In this document: piece by piece, positions 7,035-14,993 of the stretch
How the letters are laid out: every line of letters starts with the position of its first letter
Numbering within the stretch: position 1 is the stretch's first letter
From: an uncultured Christensenellaceae bacterium
Lineage (GTDB): Bacteria; Bacillota; Clostridia; Christensenellales; Aristaeellaceae
Direction: 5' to 3'
DNA length: 17,227 nt
Assembly (NCBI GenBank): GCA_905236495.1
Contig: CAJOPV010000005.1
Location: 1 to 17,227, forward strand
The notes under the pieces: generated by a model
Database searches by the model: none
Seen by the model: the letters and a program-made list of their open reading frames with translations, nothing else
Told to the model about the DNA's origin: nothing
Program-made: the position numbers and the translations under genes

Positions 7035-10031
7035 TCAGAGCAGGGCGCGGTAAGCGCCGTCGATGGAAAGAGCCTGGCTGTCAAAGGGGAGGAAGGAGAA
7101 GCGGAAGGAGACAGGCGCACGCAGATACAGCTTCTTATCCTCCATGGGCTCCGGCCCACAGGATGCGGTGCCCAGGGGGCCCATGGCGGCATCCAGGCAC
7201 AGTGTCACATCGTCCTCACGCCGCAATTCAACGGTATGATCAGCAGCGGTGAGAGCCTCCGGGGTGTAATGATGGGCGCTGAAGGAAAAGCCGTTTCCCG
7301 CCGCCATCAGCCCCATGCCCCGATCGTTCATAAGCGCTACGAAGCGGGTATCCTGATGGGAACCGTTTTCCTGCGGACGGATATAGGGCTCATGGGTGTC
7401 GTCAACAGCGCATTCCCACCGGCCCAGCAGCGCCCCTGTTTTCATATCCGGGTAGTTTTCCCAGGGGCCCCGGCCCTGCCAGACGAGGCGCTCAAAGCCC
7501 TGAGGCAAGGCGCAGCGCAGGCCCAGGCGGGGCAGGTACGGCTTGATTTCCCGAAGGGGATCCCAGGTCACATCCAGGGTGATCCGCCCGTCGGAATGAA
7601 CGGCGTAACGCTGGGAAACGCGAACCATAGGCGGCGTCACCTTGGGGCCATATACGCCTGTAATGGTGATTTCAATCTGATCCGCCTTTTCCACGGCGGT
7701 TATGGCTTCCGTCCGGCCCTGCATGTGATGAAGATGCATTTCCCGCCATTGATTTGCGATGCTGAACAGGCCGTCGTCATTATCCGTAGGCGCCCGCCAG
7801 AAATTCATCCGAAGGCCGCCGCACAGCATGTCGATGCCGTGATAAGTAAGGCCGCATAATCCCTGCCCGTCAAAGGACGCGGCAAAGTCATTGCCCATGA
7901 TCCGATAGCCCCGATGGGTTTCCGTTAAAGTCAGGGGGAATGTGGGCAGGGGCAGGGGAGATACGGCATCGCCCCGGGTCAATACCAGCTGATCCCGGGC
8001 CACGGCATGCCCCGCCGGGGCCCAGGGCGTATCCTGCTTTAAGGTGAAGGTAAGATTCAGCACAGCGCCCTGGGGATGAGCGCCGAAAGGCAGGACGATA
8101 TCCTTTGCGCCGCCTGCCGGGATATCCGTATCCAGTTCGCCCTGGGCCAGCACCCTTGCCCCATCCATCAGGGCGTAGCGGCCCTGCAGGTGAGAAAGAG
8201 ACAGGAAATCATAATAATTCCGCAGCCGGATGAGGCCTTTTTCTTCATCGACTATTTCCGCCCGGACGGGCCGCAGCACGTGGGCGTATTCCTTAAGCCC
8301 GGTGTGGGGCTTACGATCCGGGTAGGTGAGGGCATCCACGCAGAAGCACCCGTCATGGGGCCATTCGCCGAAATCGCCGCCGTAGGCATAATAGGCTTGC
8401 CCGTCTTTCTCCTTGATCAGCCCGTGATCCGCCCATTCCCAGATGCAGCCGCCCATCAGCTGGGGATGCGCCCGGAAGGCCTGCCAGTAATCCTCCAAAA
8501 GACCGGGGCCTAATCCCATGGCGTGGCAGTATTCGCACAGAAAGAAGGGCTTCTCATGGCCCTCTTCGGCGTAGGAAATGATATCGTCCACCCCGGCGTA
8601 CATGCGGCTGGTGACATCGGCGGTGAGGGCCTGGCGCTCCCATTGATCCCGCTCATAGTGGATGGGACGGGAAGGATCGATCAATCGGATTTCCTTCGCC
8701 ATGGCCTCGTGACAGCAGCCGTAGCCCGATTCATTGCCCAGGGACCACATGACGATGGCGGGATGGTTCCGATCCCGCTGCACCATGCGAACGCCCCGGG
8801 TAACGAACTGCTTTTCCCATTTCGGGTCTGTGGCTATATAATCATAGGATTCAAACATGGTGACGCCGTGGCATTCGATATCCGCTTCATCGATGACGTA
8901 CAGGCCCAGTTCGTCGCAAAGGGACAGGAACCGGGGATCGTTGGGGTAATGGCTGGTGCGGACGGCGTTGATATTGTGACGCTTCATCAGAAGGATATCC
9001 TTTTTCATGGCGTCCAAGGGCGTATAATAGCCCAGCGCCGGGTTGGTATCGTGGCGGTTCACGCCCAGGAGCTTGATGGGCTTCCCATTGAAATAAAACA
9101 CGCCGTTTTTGATTTCTATGACCCGGAAGCCCACGAACACCCGCTCCGCCTGTCCTTCGATCTGGGCGGTGACCTCGTACCGATTGGGGATTTCGGCGGA
9201 CCAGGGCCTGACCTGATCCACGTTTACCTGCCATACGGCCTGACCGTTGATGACCTCGCAGTCCCGGGAATACAGCTTCTTTTCACCGTCCCACAGGGTG
9301 AAGCGTACGCTTTTCGTGTTTTCCGCCATGGCAGTGACGGTGAGGCTGCCCGTTTGATAATCCTTTTCCAGCCGGGCGTCCGCCTGCACGTCCAGAATGC
9401 GGCTTTCCCCGAAGGATAAAAGCATCACATCCCGGAAGATGCCGGACAGCCGCCACATATCCTGATCCTCCAGGTATGTGCCGTCGGACCATTGCAGCAC
9501 CACGATTTTCAATTCGTTTTCCCCTTCCCGCAGGAAGGCGGTGATATCAAATTCCGAAGGAAGATGGGGGCACTTGGCAAAGCCCGCCAATTGACCGTTT
9601 ACATAGGCGTAATAGCAGGAGGATATCCCCTCCAGCCGGAGAAGCACCCGTCGATTGCGGAATGCTTCCGGCAGCTTAAAGCTGCGCTGATAGACCCCGA
9701 CTGGCGTATCGTCCGGCACATAGGGCGGATCAAAGGGGATGGGGTAGCGCACGTTGGTGTATTGAGGCGCGCCGTAGCCCTGCAGCTGCCACACGCCGGG
9801 CACCCGGATCACGCCCTCCGTGCCTTCCCCGGCCTTGCCGGATAATTCCATAACGTCCAGGGGAGAGGCATAATAGGTAAACTGCCATTGCCCGTTGAGA
9901 TCGAGAAAATAGGGGGATGCCGCCCGTTCCTCCGCCCGTGCGGAGGAGAGATCGGGGTAGGGGATCATGGTGGTCCGCATGGGCAGACGGTAAAGATCGG
10001 TGCAGTTCAGATTCTGAAATTCGGTGCGCAA
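7035..10031 (-). CDS. lacZ: Beta-galactosidase, glycoside hydrolase family 2
   Basis: A 998-residue GH2 beta-galactosidase that hydrolyses terminal beta-galactosides such as lactose. I chose TTG at 10031-10029: GGGAGG lies about 7 nt upstream, whereas the upstream ATG at 10127 has no ribosome-binding site and lies before the promoter. Domains in order: sugar-binding jelly roll (about 30-190; LNGQWQF, FDPPYVPDDTPVGVYQR), Ig-like domain, TIM barrel (about 300-590; GVNRHDTNPALG) and C-terminal beta-sandwich (RMNFWRAPTDNDDG). The acid/base Glu is about residue 434 in SLGNESGYG and the nucleophile Glu about 500 in FLCEYCHAMG. The layout and length (E. coli LacZ is 1023) match LacZ. There is no signal peptide, so it is cytoplasmic. 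No transporter or regulator is adjacent; it appears monocistronic. Confidence 0.95.
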   Translation of the reverse strand: MRTEFQNLNCTDLYRLPMRTTMIPYPDLSSARAEERAASPYFLDLNGQWQFTYYASPLDVMELSGKAGEGTEGVIRVPGVWQLQGYGAPQYTNVRYPIPFDPPYVPDDTPVGVYQRSFKLPEAFRNRRVLLRLEGISSCYYAYVNGQLAGFAKCPHLPSEFDITAFLREGENELKIVVLQWSDGTYLEDQDMWRLSGIFRDVMLLSFGESRILDVQADARLEKDYQTGSLTVTAMAENTKSVRFTLWDGEKKLYSRDCEVINGQAVWQVNVDQVRPWSAEIPNRYEVTAQIEGQAERVFVGFRVIEIKNGVFYFNGKPIKLLGVNRHDTNPALGYYTPLDAMKKDILLMKRHNINAVRTSHYPNDPRFLSLCDELGLYVIDEADIECHGVTMFESYDYIATDPKWEKQFVTRGVRMVQRDRNHPAIVMWSLGNESGYGCCHEAMAKEIRLIDPSRPIHYERDQWERQALTADVTSRMYAGVDDIISYAEEGHEKPFFLCEYCHAMGLGPGLLEDYWQAFRAHPQLMGGCIWEWADHGLIKEKDGQAYYAYGGDFGEWPHDGCFCVDALTYPDRKPHTGLKEYAHVLRPVRAEIVDEEKGLIRLRNYYDFLSLSHLQGRYALMDGARVLAQGELDTDIPAGGAKDIVLPFGAHPQGAVLNLTFTLKQDTPWAPAGHAVARDQLVLTRGDAVSPLPLPTFPLTLTETHRGYRIMGNDFAASFDGQGLCGLTYHGIDMLCGGLRMNFWRAPTDNDDGLFSIANQWREMHLHHMQGRTEAITAVEKADQIEITITGVYGPKVTPPMVRVSQRYAVHSDGRITLDVTWDPLREIKPYLPRLGLRCALPQGFERLVWQGRGPWENYPDMKTGALLGRWECAVDDTHEPYIRPQENGSHQDTRFVALMNDRGMGLMAAGNGFSFSAHHYTPEALTAADHTVELRREDDVTLCLDAAMGPLGTASCGPEPMEDKKLYLRAPVSFRFSFLPFDSQALSIDGAYRALL

Positions 10032-10065
10032 AGCAACCCCTCCCTCGCGTATTTCACATGCATTG

Positions 10066-10074
10066 ATTATAGCA
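10066..10074 (-). promoter_or_regulatory. Extended -10 promoter of lacZ
   Basis: On the minus strand TGCTATAAT forms a perfect -10 hexamer (10071-10066) with an extended TGn element. No convincing -35 lies at 16-18 nt upstream (GTACAA is the best in register), consistent with reliance on the extended -10. It sits between the upstream terminator and the TTG start, giving a leader of about 30 nt. No clear operator palindrome was found. Confidence 0.7.
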
Positions 10075-10098
10075 TATTCTGAAGAGGCTTGTACAGAC

Positions 10099-10125
10099 AA
10101 AAAAACGGCCCCGAAAATCGGCGCC
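10099..10125 (-). terminator. Rho-independent terminator after the GDPD gene
   Basis: On the minus strand GGCGCCGA (10125-10118), a TTT loop, and TCGGGGCC (10114-10107) form an 8-position stem with one G-G mismatch, followed by a run of seven T (10105-10099). It starts 13 nt after the GDPD stop codon and separates that gene from lacZ. Confidence 0.85.
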
Positions 10126-10138
10126 ATTTATAATTCAT

Positions 10139-10861
10139 TCACTCGATCACGTTGCTGGTGATATAATCAACGCCCCAGGAAGCCAATGTGCGTGCGGCCT
10201 CCAGGTCGTTCACCGTCCATACGTTGATTTCCCGGCAACGGGCGTGGAGCGCGTCCGTCAGCTCCTTCGTGAGCAGATGCCAGTCGATATCCAGGTCCAG
10301 GTCATAGCGCGAAAGGGTGTCCGTCAGGTCATTTGGAATGTGATCCTCGATCAGAAATTGGGCCTTCTGCTGGGGCAACAGGGAACGGACGCAGATCATG
10401 TTGGGCAGATCGAAGGAAATAAAGATCGTTTTTTCCAGGTATTTTTCCGCCCGGATGATGGCGATGATTTTTTCGATATCCGAAGGCTCAAAATGATTTT
10501 TCAGCTCCAGCACCGCCGTTTTTTCATACCGGCGGCAGATGCGAATGTATTCCTCCAGCGTGGGCAGGATCAGATCGCCCCGGGCGTGATCCCCATCCCG
10601 ATCCTTGATGTGCAGAGAGCGAAGATAAGCAAGCTCCGTTTCCTCCACCCTAACGTTCCGATCCGCCACCCGGCCCGTTTCATCGTCATGTATGATGATG
10701 AACTGCCCGTCGGCGGTCCTGTGCACGTCCGTTTCGATGCCGAAGTAGCTGCGGTTGCCGGCGGCGACGAAGGCGGCGCATGTATTTTCCGTTTCCAGGC
10801 CGCTGACGCCCCGATGGGCGATCATCTTGACCTGAGGATCACGCAAGCGAATGGTATCCAT
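10139..10861 (-). CDS. Glycerophosphodiester phosphodiesterase (GDPD family)
   Basis: The 240-residue product is a GDPD-family enzyme, expected to split glycerophosphodiesters into glycerol 3-phosphate and the alcohol head group. The catalytic face is intact: AHRG at 15-18 (His16, Arg17), Glu25 in ENT, Glu43 and Asp45 in GIETDVHRTADG, and His58 in IIHDD. The C-terminal WTVND and GVDYITSN complete the TIM-barrel signature. No signal peptide or membrane segment is present, so this is the cytoplasmic UgpQ-like type. AGGAGGG lies just upstream of ATG 10861. The gene has a terminator immediately upstream and another downstream, with no recognisable promoter in the 23 nt between the upstream terminator and its start. 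Confidence 0.93.
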   Translation of the reverse strand: MDTIRLRDPQVKMIAHRGVSGLETENTCAAFVAAGNRSYFGIETDVHRTADGQFIIIHDDETGRVADRNVRVEETELAYLRSLHIKDRDGDHARGDLILPTLEEYIRICRRYEKTAVLELKNHFEPSDIEKIIAIIRAEKYLEKTIFISFDLPNMICVRSLLPQQKAQFLIEDHIPNDLTDTLSRYDLDLDIDWHLLTKELTDALHARCREINVWTVNDLEAARTLASWGVDYITSNVIE

Positions 10862-10884
10862 ATTTCCCTCCTATGATTCCACAG

Positions 10885-10914
10885 AAAAAGAGGCCCCGCC
10901 GGGGCGAAGCCTCT
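10885..10914 (-). terminator. Rho-independent terminator between zinc-ribbon gene and GDPD
   Basis: On the minus strand AGAGG (10914-10910) pairs with CCTCT (10893-10889), enclosing a CCCC/GGGG inner stem with a GGC loop and a small CTTCG bulge; five T follow (10889-10885). The inverse strand ends in CTCTTTTA, so some bidirectional activity is possible. It lies 10 nt after the zinc-ribbon stop. Confidence 0.85.
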
Positions 10915-10924
10915 CTTTTACCCA

Positions 10925-11206
10925 TTACCGACGCTGCATCGCGGCGAAGCATTCGCTGCAATAAACGGGCCGATCTTCCCGGGGCAGGAAAGGAACCTGC
11001 GTGGCGGCGCCGCAGTTAGCGCAGATCGCATCGTGCATTTCCCGGGGCGCGCCGTTGTTGCGGGCGGCCTTATGGGCCTGACGGCATTCACGGCAGCGGG
11101 TGGGTTCGTTCTGGAAGCCCTTTTCAGCGTAGAATTCCTGTTCACCGGCGGTAAACACAAATTCCTTGCCACAATCGCGGCATACCAGCGTCTTGTCCTG
11201 ATACAT
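10925..11206 (-). CDS. Double zinc-ribbon protein of unknown function
   Basis: This 93-residue protein has four CxxC pairs: Cys9/12, 38/41, 62/65 and 83/86, which would build two zinc ribbons. The first half (LVCRDCGKEF, TRCRECR) and the second half (AICANCG, VPFLPREDRPVYCSEC) match a widespread Firmicutes zinc-ribbon family whose role is not established; binding of nucleic acid or protein is a reasonable guess only. ATG 11206 follows a GGGGG ribosome-binding sequence about 11 nt upstream, which is on the long side. It lies 37 nt downstream of the structured RNA with no terminator between them, so both may come from one transcript. A strong terminator follows the stop. Confidence 0.85.
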   Translation of the reverse strand: MYQDKTLVCRDCGKEFVFTAGEQEFYAEKGFQNEPTRCRECRQAHKAARNNGAPREMHDAICANCGAATQVPFLPREDRPVYCSECFAAMQRR

Positions 11207-11243
11207 TGTCTTTGAGACCCCCTGAAAATATTGATGATCGGTT
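11207..11243 (-). other. Spacer between structured RNA and zinc-ribbon gene
   Basis: This A/U-rich 37-nt link contains the GGGGG ribosome-binding sequence of the zinc-ribbon gene and no hairpin followed by a T-run. Transcription from the upstream promoter could therefore continue into the gene, or the RNA could be released by processing. Confidence 0.5.
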
Positions 11244-11459
11244 GGCGGTCATCGGCTGACCTGGTTTTTGACCCCACACTCGCCGGCAGGGATATTGCTC
11301 TGCGCCATTTGCGCCCTCACGCCATCCTCTCGCGCTGAATGCGCGGCCGGGCTTACATCTAGACCGCACCATGCTCACCGAAATTTTTTCGGCTTACGTG
11401 GACCGCTTTGCCTGCGACTGGCATCGGCTTGCAACCACAGACCCGATGTTCCAACCGCC
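11244..11459 (-). ncRNA. Large structured non-coding RNA, possibly raiA-motif class
   Basis: A roughly 216-nt RNA is predicted from a strong promoter directly upstream, the absence of a credible reading frame, and a consistent fold. Numbering from 11459 as +1, GGCGGU (1-6) pairs with ACCGCC (211-216). After a UGGAA bulge, CAUCGG (12-17) pairs with CCGAUG (205-210), so the two ends close the molecule. Inside are UGGUU/AACCA (23-27/194-198), UGCC/GGCA (37-40/48-51), CCGAAA/UUUCGG (68-73/77-82), CCGGC/GCCGG (110-114/173-177), CGCGC/GCGCG (115-119/125-129), GGAU/AUCC (133-136/167-170) and GCGC/GCGC (146-149/155-158). The size, multibranch layout and position before a small housekeeping-type gene recall the raiA-motif RNA of Firmicutes and Actinobacteria. 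I cannot confirm the class. A cis-regulatory leader of the zinc-ribbon gene is the main alternative. Confidence 0.72.
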
Positions 11460-11463
11460 GATC

Positions 11464-11492
11464 ATTATATTCTCTTTTTTCGATAAACGCAA
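11464..11492 (-). promoter_or_regulatory. Strong sigma-A-type promoter of the structured RNA
   Basis: On the minus strand TTGCGT (11492-11487) and a perfect TATAAT (11469-11464) are separated by exactly 17 nt. The upstream 30 nt are very A/T-rich in a GC-rich genome, resembling an UP element. The predicted start falls at about 11456-11459, precisely where the closing stem of the RNA begins. Confidence 0.85.
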
Positions 11493-11541
11493 GCATATTT
11501 CCATACATTTTTCAAATTTTCGGAAAAATAAGGAAATACAT

Positions 11542-11565
11542 GAATAGGGATTCTTTCGGCTATTC
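11542..11565 (-). terminator. Possible weak terminator at the end of the ruv-queA operon
   Basis: GAATAG and CTATTC form a 6-bp stem with a 12-nt loop overlapping the last codons and stop of the small gene. A T-rich stretch (ATTTCCTTATTTTT) follows on the minus strand. The stem is weak and the T-run is displaced, so this is tentative. Confidence 0.3.
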
Positions 11566-11760
11566 TTCGTCCTCCAGGAGGCCGGCGGCGCGGAAAAGAA
11601 GGGCCAGGGCGGCGTCCAGCTTTTCGACGGTTTTTTGGCTTTCCGTGCTTTCGGATTCATCCAGCGCATCCTGGGCCGCGTCCCTGATATCCTCCAGGTC
11701 CGCCATGAGATCGTTAAGCCCCTCCAGCAGGGCGTCTATCTCCGCTTGAAAGCCGTTCAC
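11560..11760 (-). CDS. Small acidic helical protein, unknown function
   Basis: I do not recognise this 66-residue protein. It is supported as a gene by a GTG start at 11760 with GGAGGAGG about 7 nt upstream, and by its place 16 nt after the queA stop on the same strand. The sequence is rich in Asp, Glu, Leu and Ala, with no Cys, Pro or Trp. Heptad-like spacing (residues 4-36 and 42-62) suggests two amphipathic helices joined by a Ser/Thr-rich turn (SESTESQKT), a likely helical hairpin or coiled coil. The size recalls small accessory subunits such as that of exonuclease VII, but I see no specific match. It is the last gene of the ruv-queA operon. Confidence 0.65.
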   Translation of the reverse strand: MNGFQAEIDALLEGLNDLMADLEDIRDAAQDALDESESTESQKTVEKLDAALALLFRAAGLLEDEE

Positions 11761-11776
11761 GGCAATTCCTCCTCCG

Positions 11777-12802
11777 TTACAAAATCAGCATGCAGTCGCC
11801 GAAGGAAAAGAAACGGTATTCCTTTCGGACGGCCTCCCGGTAAGCGTCCAGCGCCTGCTCCCGGCCCATGATGGCGGATACCAGCATGAGCAGCGTGCTT
11901 TCCGGCAAGTGAAAATTGGTAAGCAGCGCGTCGGTGGCCTTGAAGCGGACGCCGGGGGTGATAAAAATACTGGTATTGCCCGTGCCGGGATGCACGATAC
12001 CTTCCTCGTCCGTCACCGTTTCCAGGGTGCGTACGGAGGTGGTGCCGATGCAAACGATACGGCCTCCGTTCTGCCGGGCGGCGTTGATCCTGTCCGCCGC
12101 CTCCTTCGTTACCTCATAGTATTCGGAATGCATCTGATGCTGGCTCACATCCTCCGCTTTCACGGGCCGGAAGGTGCCCAGGCCCACGTGAAGCAGAACG
12201 GGCACGATGATGACGCCCATTTGCCGAATCTTTTCCAGTACCTCATTGGTAAAATGCAGCCCGGCGGTGGGGGCAGCCGCGCTGCCCTCCTGCCTGGCAT
12301 AGACGGTCTGGTATTGGGAGGGATCCTTCAGTTTCTCATGGATGTAAGGAGGCAGGGGCATTTCGCCCAGCTGATCCAGCAATTCCTCAAATACGCCGTC
12401 GTACAAAAAGGTGACGATCCGGCCCCCGGCGTCGGTGGTATCGCCGATCCTGGCCCGAAGCAATCCATCACCAAAAGAAACGGTGACGCCCTTTTTGAGG
12501 CGGCGTCCGGGCCGCACCAGCGTTTCCCAGGTGTCCTTATCCAGGCGCTTGAGCAGCAGCACCTCCACCGGCACCTTCGTTTCTTCCTTTTCGCCCAGCA
12601 GCCTTGCGGGGATCACCTTGGTCTGGTTGATCACCATCACGTCGCCGGAGTGAAGATATTCCGGCAGATCCCGGAAAATCTTATCCTCACGCAGCCCCGT
12701 ATTCCGATGAATCACCATCATCCGGGCGGCGTCCCGGGGCTCCGCAGGGGATTGAGCGATGAGGTGTTGGGGCAGATCGTAATAAAAATCGGATGTTTTC
12801 AT
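11777..12802 (-). CDS. queA: S-adenosylmethionine:tRNA ribosyltransferase-isomerase QueA
   Basis: QueA transfers and isomerises the ribosyl group of S-adenosylmethionine onto preQ1 at tRNA position 34, giving epoxyqueuosine. The 341-residue product has the usual full length and family motifs: the start MKTSDFYYDLPQHLIAQ, DVMVINQTKVIPARL, the conserved SAAAPTAGLHFT block in the middle, and LPESTLLMLVSAIMG near the end. The ATG at 12802 overlaps the TGA of the upstream acetyltransferase gene in the form ATGA, so translation is probably coupled. The gene is in the classic Firmicutes neighbourhood ruvB-queA, here with an acetyltransferase inserted. No tgt follows within the window; the next gene is a small unknown. 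Confidence 0.97.
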   Translation of the reverse strand: MKTSDFYYDLPQHLIAQSPAEPRDAARMMVIHRNTGLREDKIFRDLPEYLHSGDVMVINQTKVIPARLLGEKEETKVPVEVLLLKRLDKDTWETLVRPGRRLKKGVTVSFGDGLLRARIGDTTDAGGRIVTFLYDGVFEELLDQLGEMPLPPYIHEKLKDPSQYQTVYARQEGSAAAPTAGLHFTNEVLEKIRQMGVIIVPVLLHVGLGTFRPVKAEDVSQHQMHSEYYEVTKEAADRINAARQNGGRIVCIGTTSVRTLETVTDEEGIVHPGTGNTSIFITPGVRFKATDALLTNFHLPESTLLMLVSAIMGREQALDAYREAVRKEYRFFSFGDCMLIL

Positions 12803-13295
12803 GCCTGCGCTTCTTTCGAGTATTGATAGGCGATGCGGGGATCGCCGTTTTCCAGGTAAATGATGCCGCAGCGAATGAACCCTTGCTTTTCCACTACGTG
12901 CTGCATGGTCTTGTTATCCTTGTGGGTATCCACCCGAATCTCGTCCGCTCGGGTTTTCGCAAAGGCAAAGGCTTTTGCAAATACGCCTCTGGTTTTCCCG
13001 TCGGAGGCGATGCGGTGAATGGTGCCGTAGGGCTGATCGTTGGGCCAACGACCGTCTTCTATATAGCCGTAGGTAGGATCGGCCCCCAGCATGAAGGCGA
13101 ATACGCCCCGAACGGTCCCGTTCTCCTCGATCACGAACAAACGGCCTTTTTTGATATCCTCTTCCAGCAGCTCCCGTTCGGGATAGCCGGAATCGCCCCA
13201 TTGATGCGGGTTCCCGCTGTTTCGCATATAGATCCGGGCGGCGTCATAGACGGCAAGGATGCGGGGGAGATCCATCATAGAAGCTGGTCGCACCA

Positions 13296-13296
<1 letters not shown>
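12799..13296 (-). CDS. GNAT-family N-acetyltransferase
   Basis: This 165-residue protein has a GNAT layout: MVRPASMMDLPRILAVYDAAR at the N terminus, beta-strands RLFVIEENGTVRGVFAFMLG, and a C-terminal THKDNKTMQHVVEKQGF, the usual motif B with Asn and Gln-Gly-Phe. The acetyl-CoA loop (SDGKTRGVFAKAFAFAK) is a degenerate version of the [RQ]xxGx[GA] signature. The start ATG shares its A with the ruvB TGA (TGATG), with AAGGAG about 10 nt upstream; the stop overlaps the queA start. This two-sided overlap shows that it is part of the operon. The substrate is unknown. Confidence 0.88.
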
Positions 13297-14354
<1,058 letters not shown>

Positions 14355-14375
14355 GGCACGTATCTCCTTCTGTCA

Positions 14376-14981
14376 TCAAAATCCAGCCATGTTTCTCAGC
14401 GCCAAACGAACCAGATCGTTAGCCGAATCGCTCTGCCCCCGCACCTGGGAAACTGCCCGGGCCGCCTCGGAAGCGGTATAGCCCAGGGCCTGCAGGGCTG
14501 CCAGGGCCTCCTGGGCCGCGTCCTCCTGGATCGGGGTCACAGGGCCGGAGGAAGCGGCGGAAACGTAATTGAGCTCGCTTTCATCCACCTTTTCCTTCAG
14601 CTCCAGCGCCAGTCTCTGGGCTGTTTTCTTGCCCACACCGGGGGCCCGGGAGAGGGAGGTGATATCCCCGGTGACAATCGCCAGCGTCAGATCCCGCAGG
14701 GGCATGGCCCCCAGGATGGAGAGGGCCACCTTGGGCCCGATGCCGCTGACGGTGAGCAGCCGGGTAAACATATTCTTTTCCTCCTGGGAGGCAAAGCCAA
14801 AAAGCTCCATGGCGTCCTCCCGGACGGAAAAGTGGGTATAGACCTTCATTTGCTCCCCAACAGGCGGCGTCTCCTGCAGGGTGTTCATGCTGACGGATAA
14901 AAGATAGCCCACCCCGCCCACGTCGATCACCAGGGAATTTAAGCCCTTATCGGCTACGGTACCTTTGAGATAAGCATACAT
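14376..14981 (-). CDS. ruvA: Holliday junction branch migration complex subunit RuvA
   Basis: RuvA forms tetramers that hold the four-way junction in an open square and recruit RuvB. The 201-residue product has the N-terminal OB fold (MYAYLKGTVADK), two helix-hairpin-helix motifs for DNA backbone contact (TVSGIGPKVALSIL and RAPGVGKKTAQRLALELK), and a C-terminal UBA-like domain (AALQALGYTASEAARAV) that contacts RuvB. GGAGAGG lies 5 nt upstream of ATG 14981. The gap from the ruvC stop is 12 nt. Confidence 0.98.
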   Translation of the reverse strand: MYAYLKGTVADKGLNSLVIDVGGVGYLLSVSMNTLQETPPVGEQMKVYTHFSVREDAMELFGFASQEEKNMFTRLLTVSGIGPKVALSILGAMPLRDLTLAIVTGDITSLSRAPGVGKKTAQRLALELKEKVDESELNYVSAASSGPVTPIQEDAAQEALAALQALGYTASEAARAVSQVRGQSDSANDLVRLALRNMAGF

Positions 14982-14993
14982 GGAAGCCTCTCC

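Noticed and set aside
8523..9419. A 298-codon plus-strand open frame within lacZ
   Set aside because: Antisense of the conserved TIM barrel and Ig-like domains of lacZ; no family resemblance.
10032..10127. An N-terminal extension of lacZ to ATG 10127
   Set aside because: The extension would cover the promoter and overlap the upstream terminator. It has no ribosome-binding site and no resemblance to the family.
11244..11459. SRP RNA, RNase P RNA, tmRNA or 6S RNA as the identity of the structured RNA
   Set aside because: The SRP loop core (GGAAGGAAGCAGC-like), the RNase P GAGGAAAGUCC-like core and a tmRNA tRNA-like 3' CCA end are all missing. The multibranch fold is unlike the single long 6S hairpin.
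11394..11669. A 91-codon minus-strand open frame spanning the RNA promoter and the small gene
   Set aside because: It overlaps the supported 66-residue gene in another frame, and its Arg/Lys/Ser-rich start lacks a good ribosome-binding site.
11909..12826. A 305-codon plus-strand open frame opposite queA
   Set aside because: Shadow of queA, which has all family motifs and coupled junctions.
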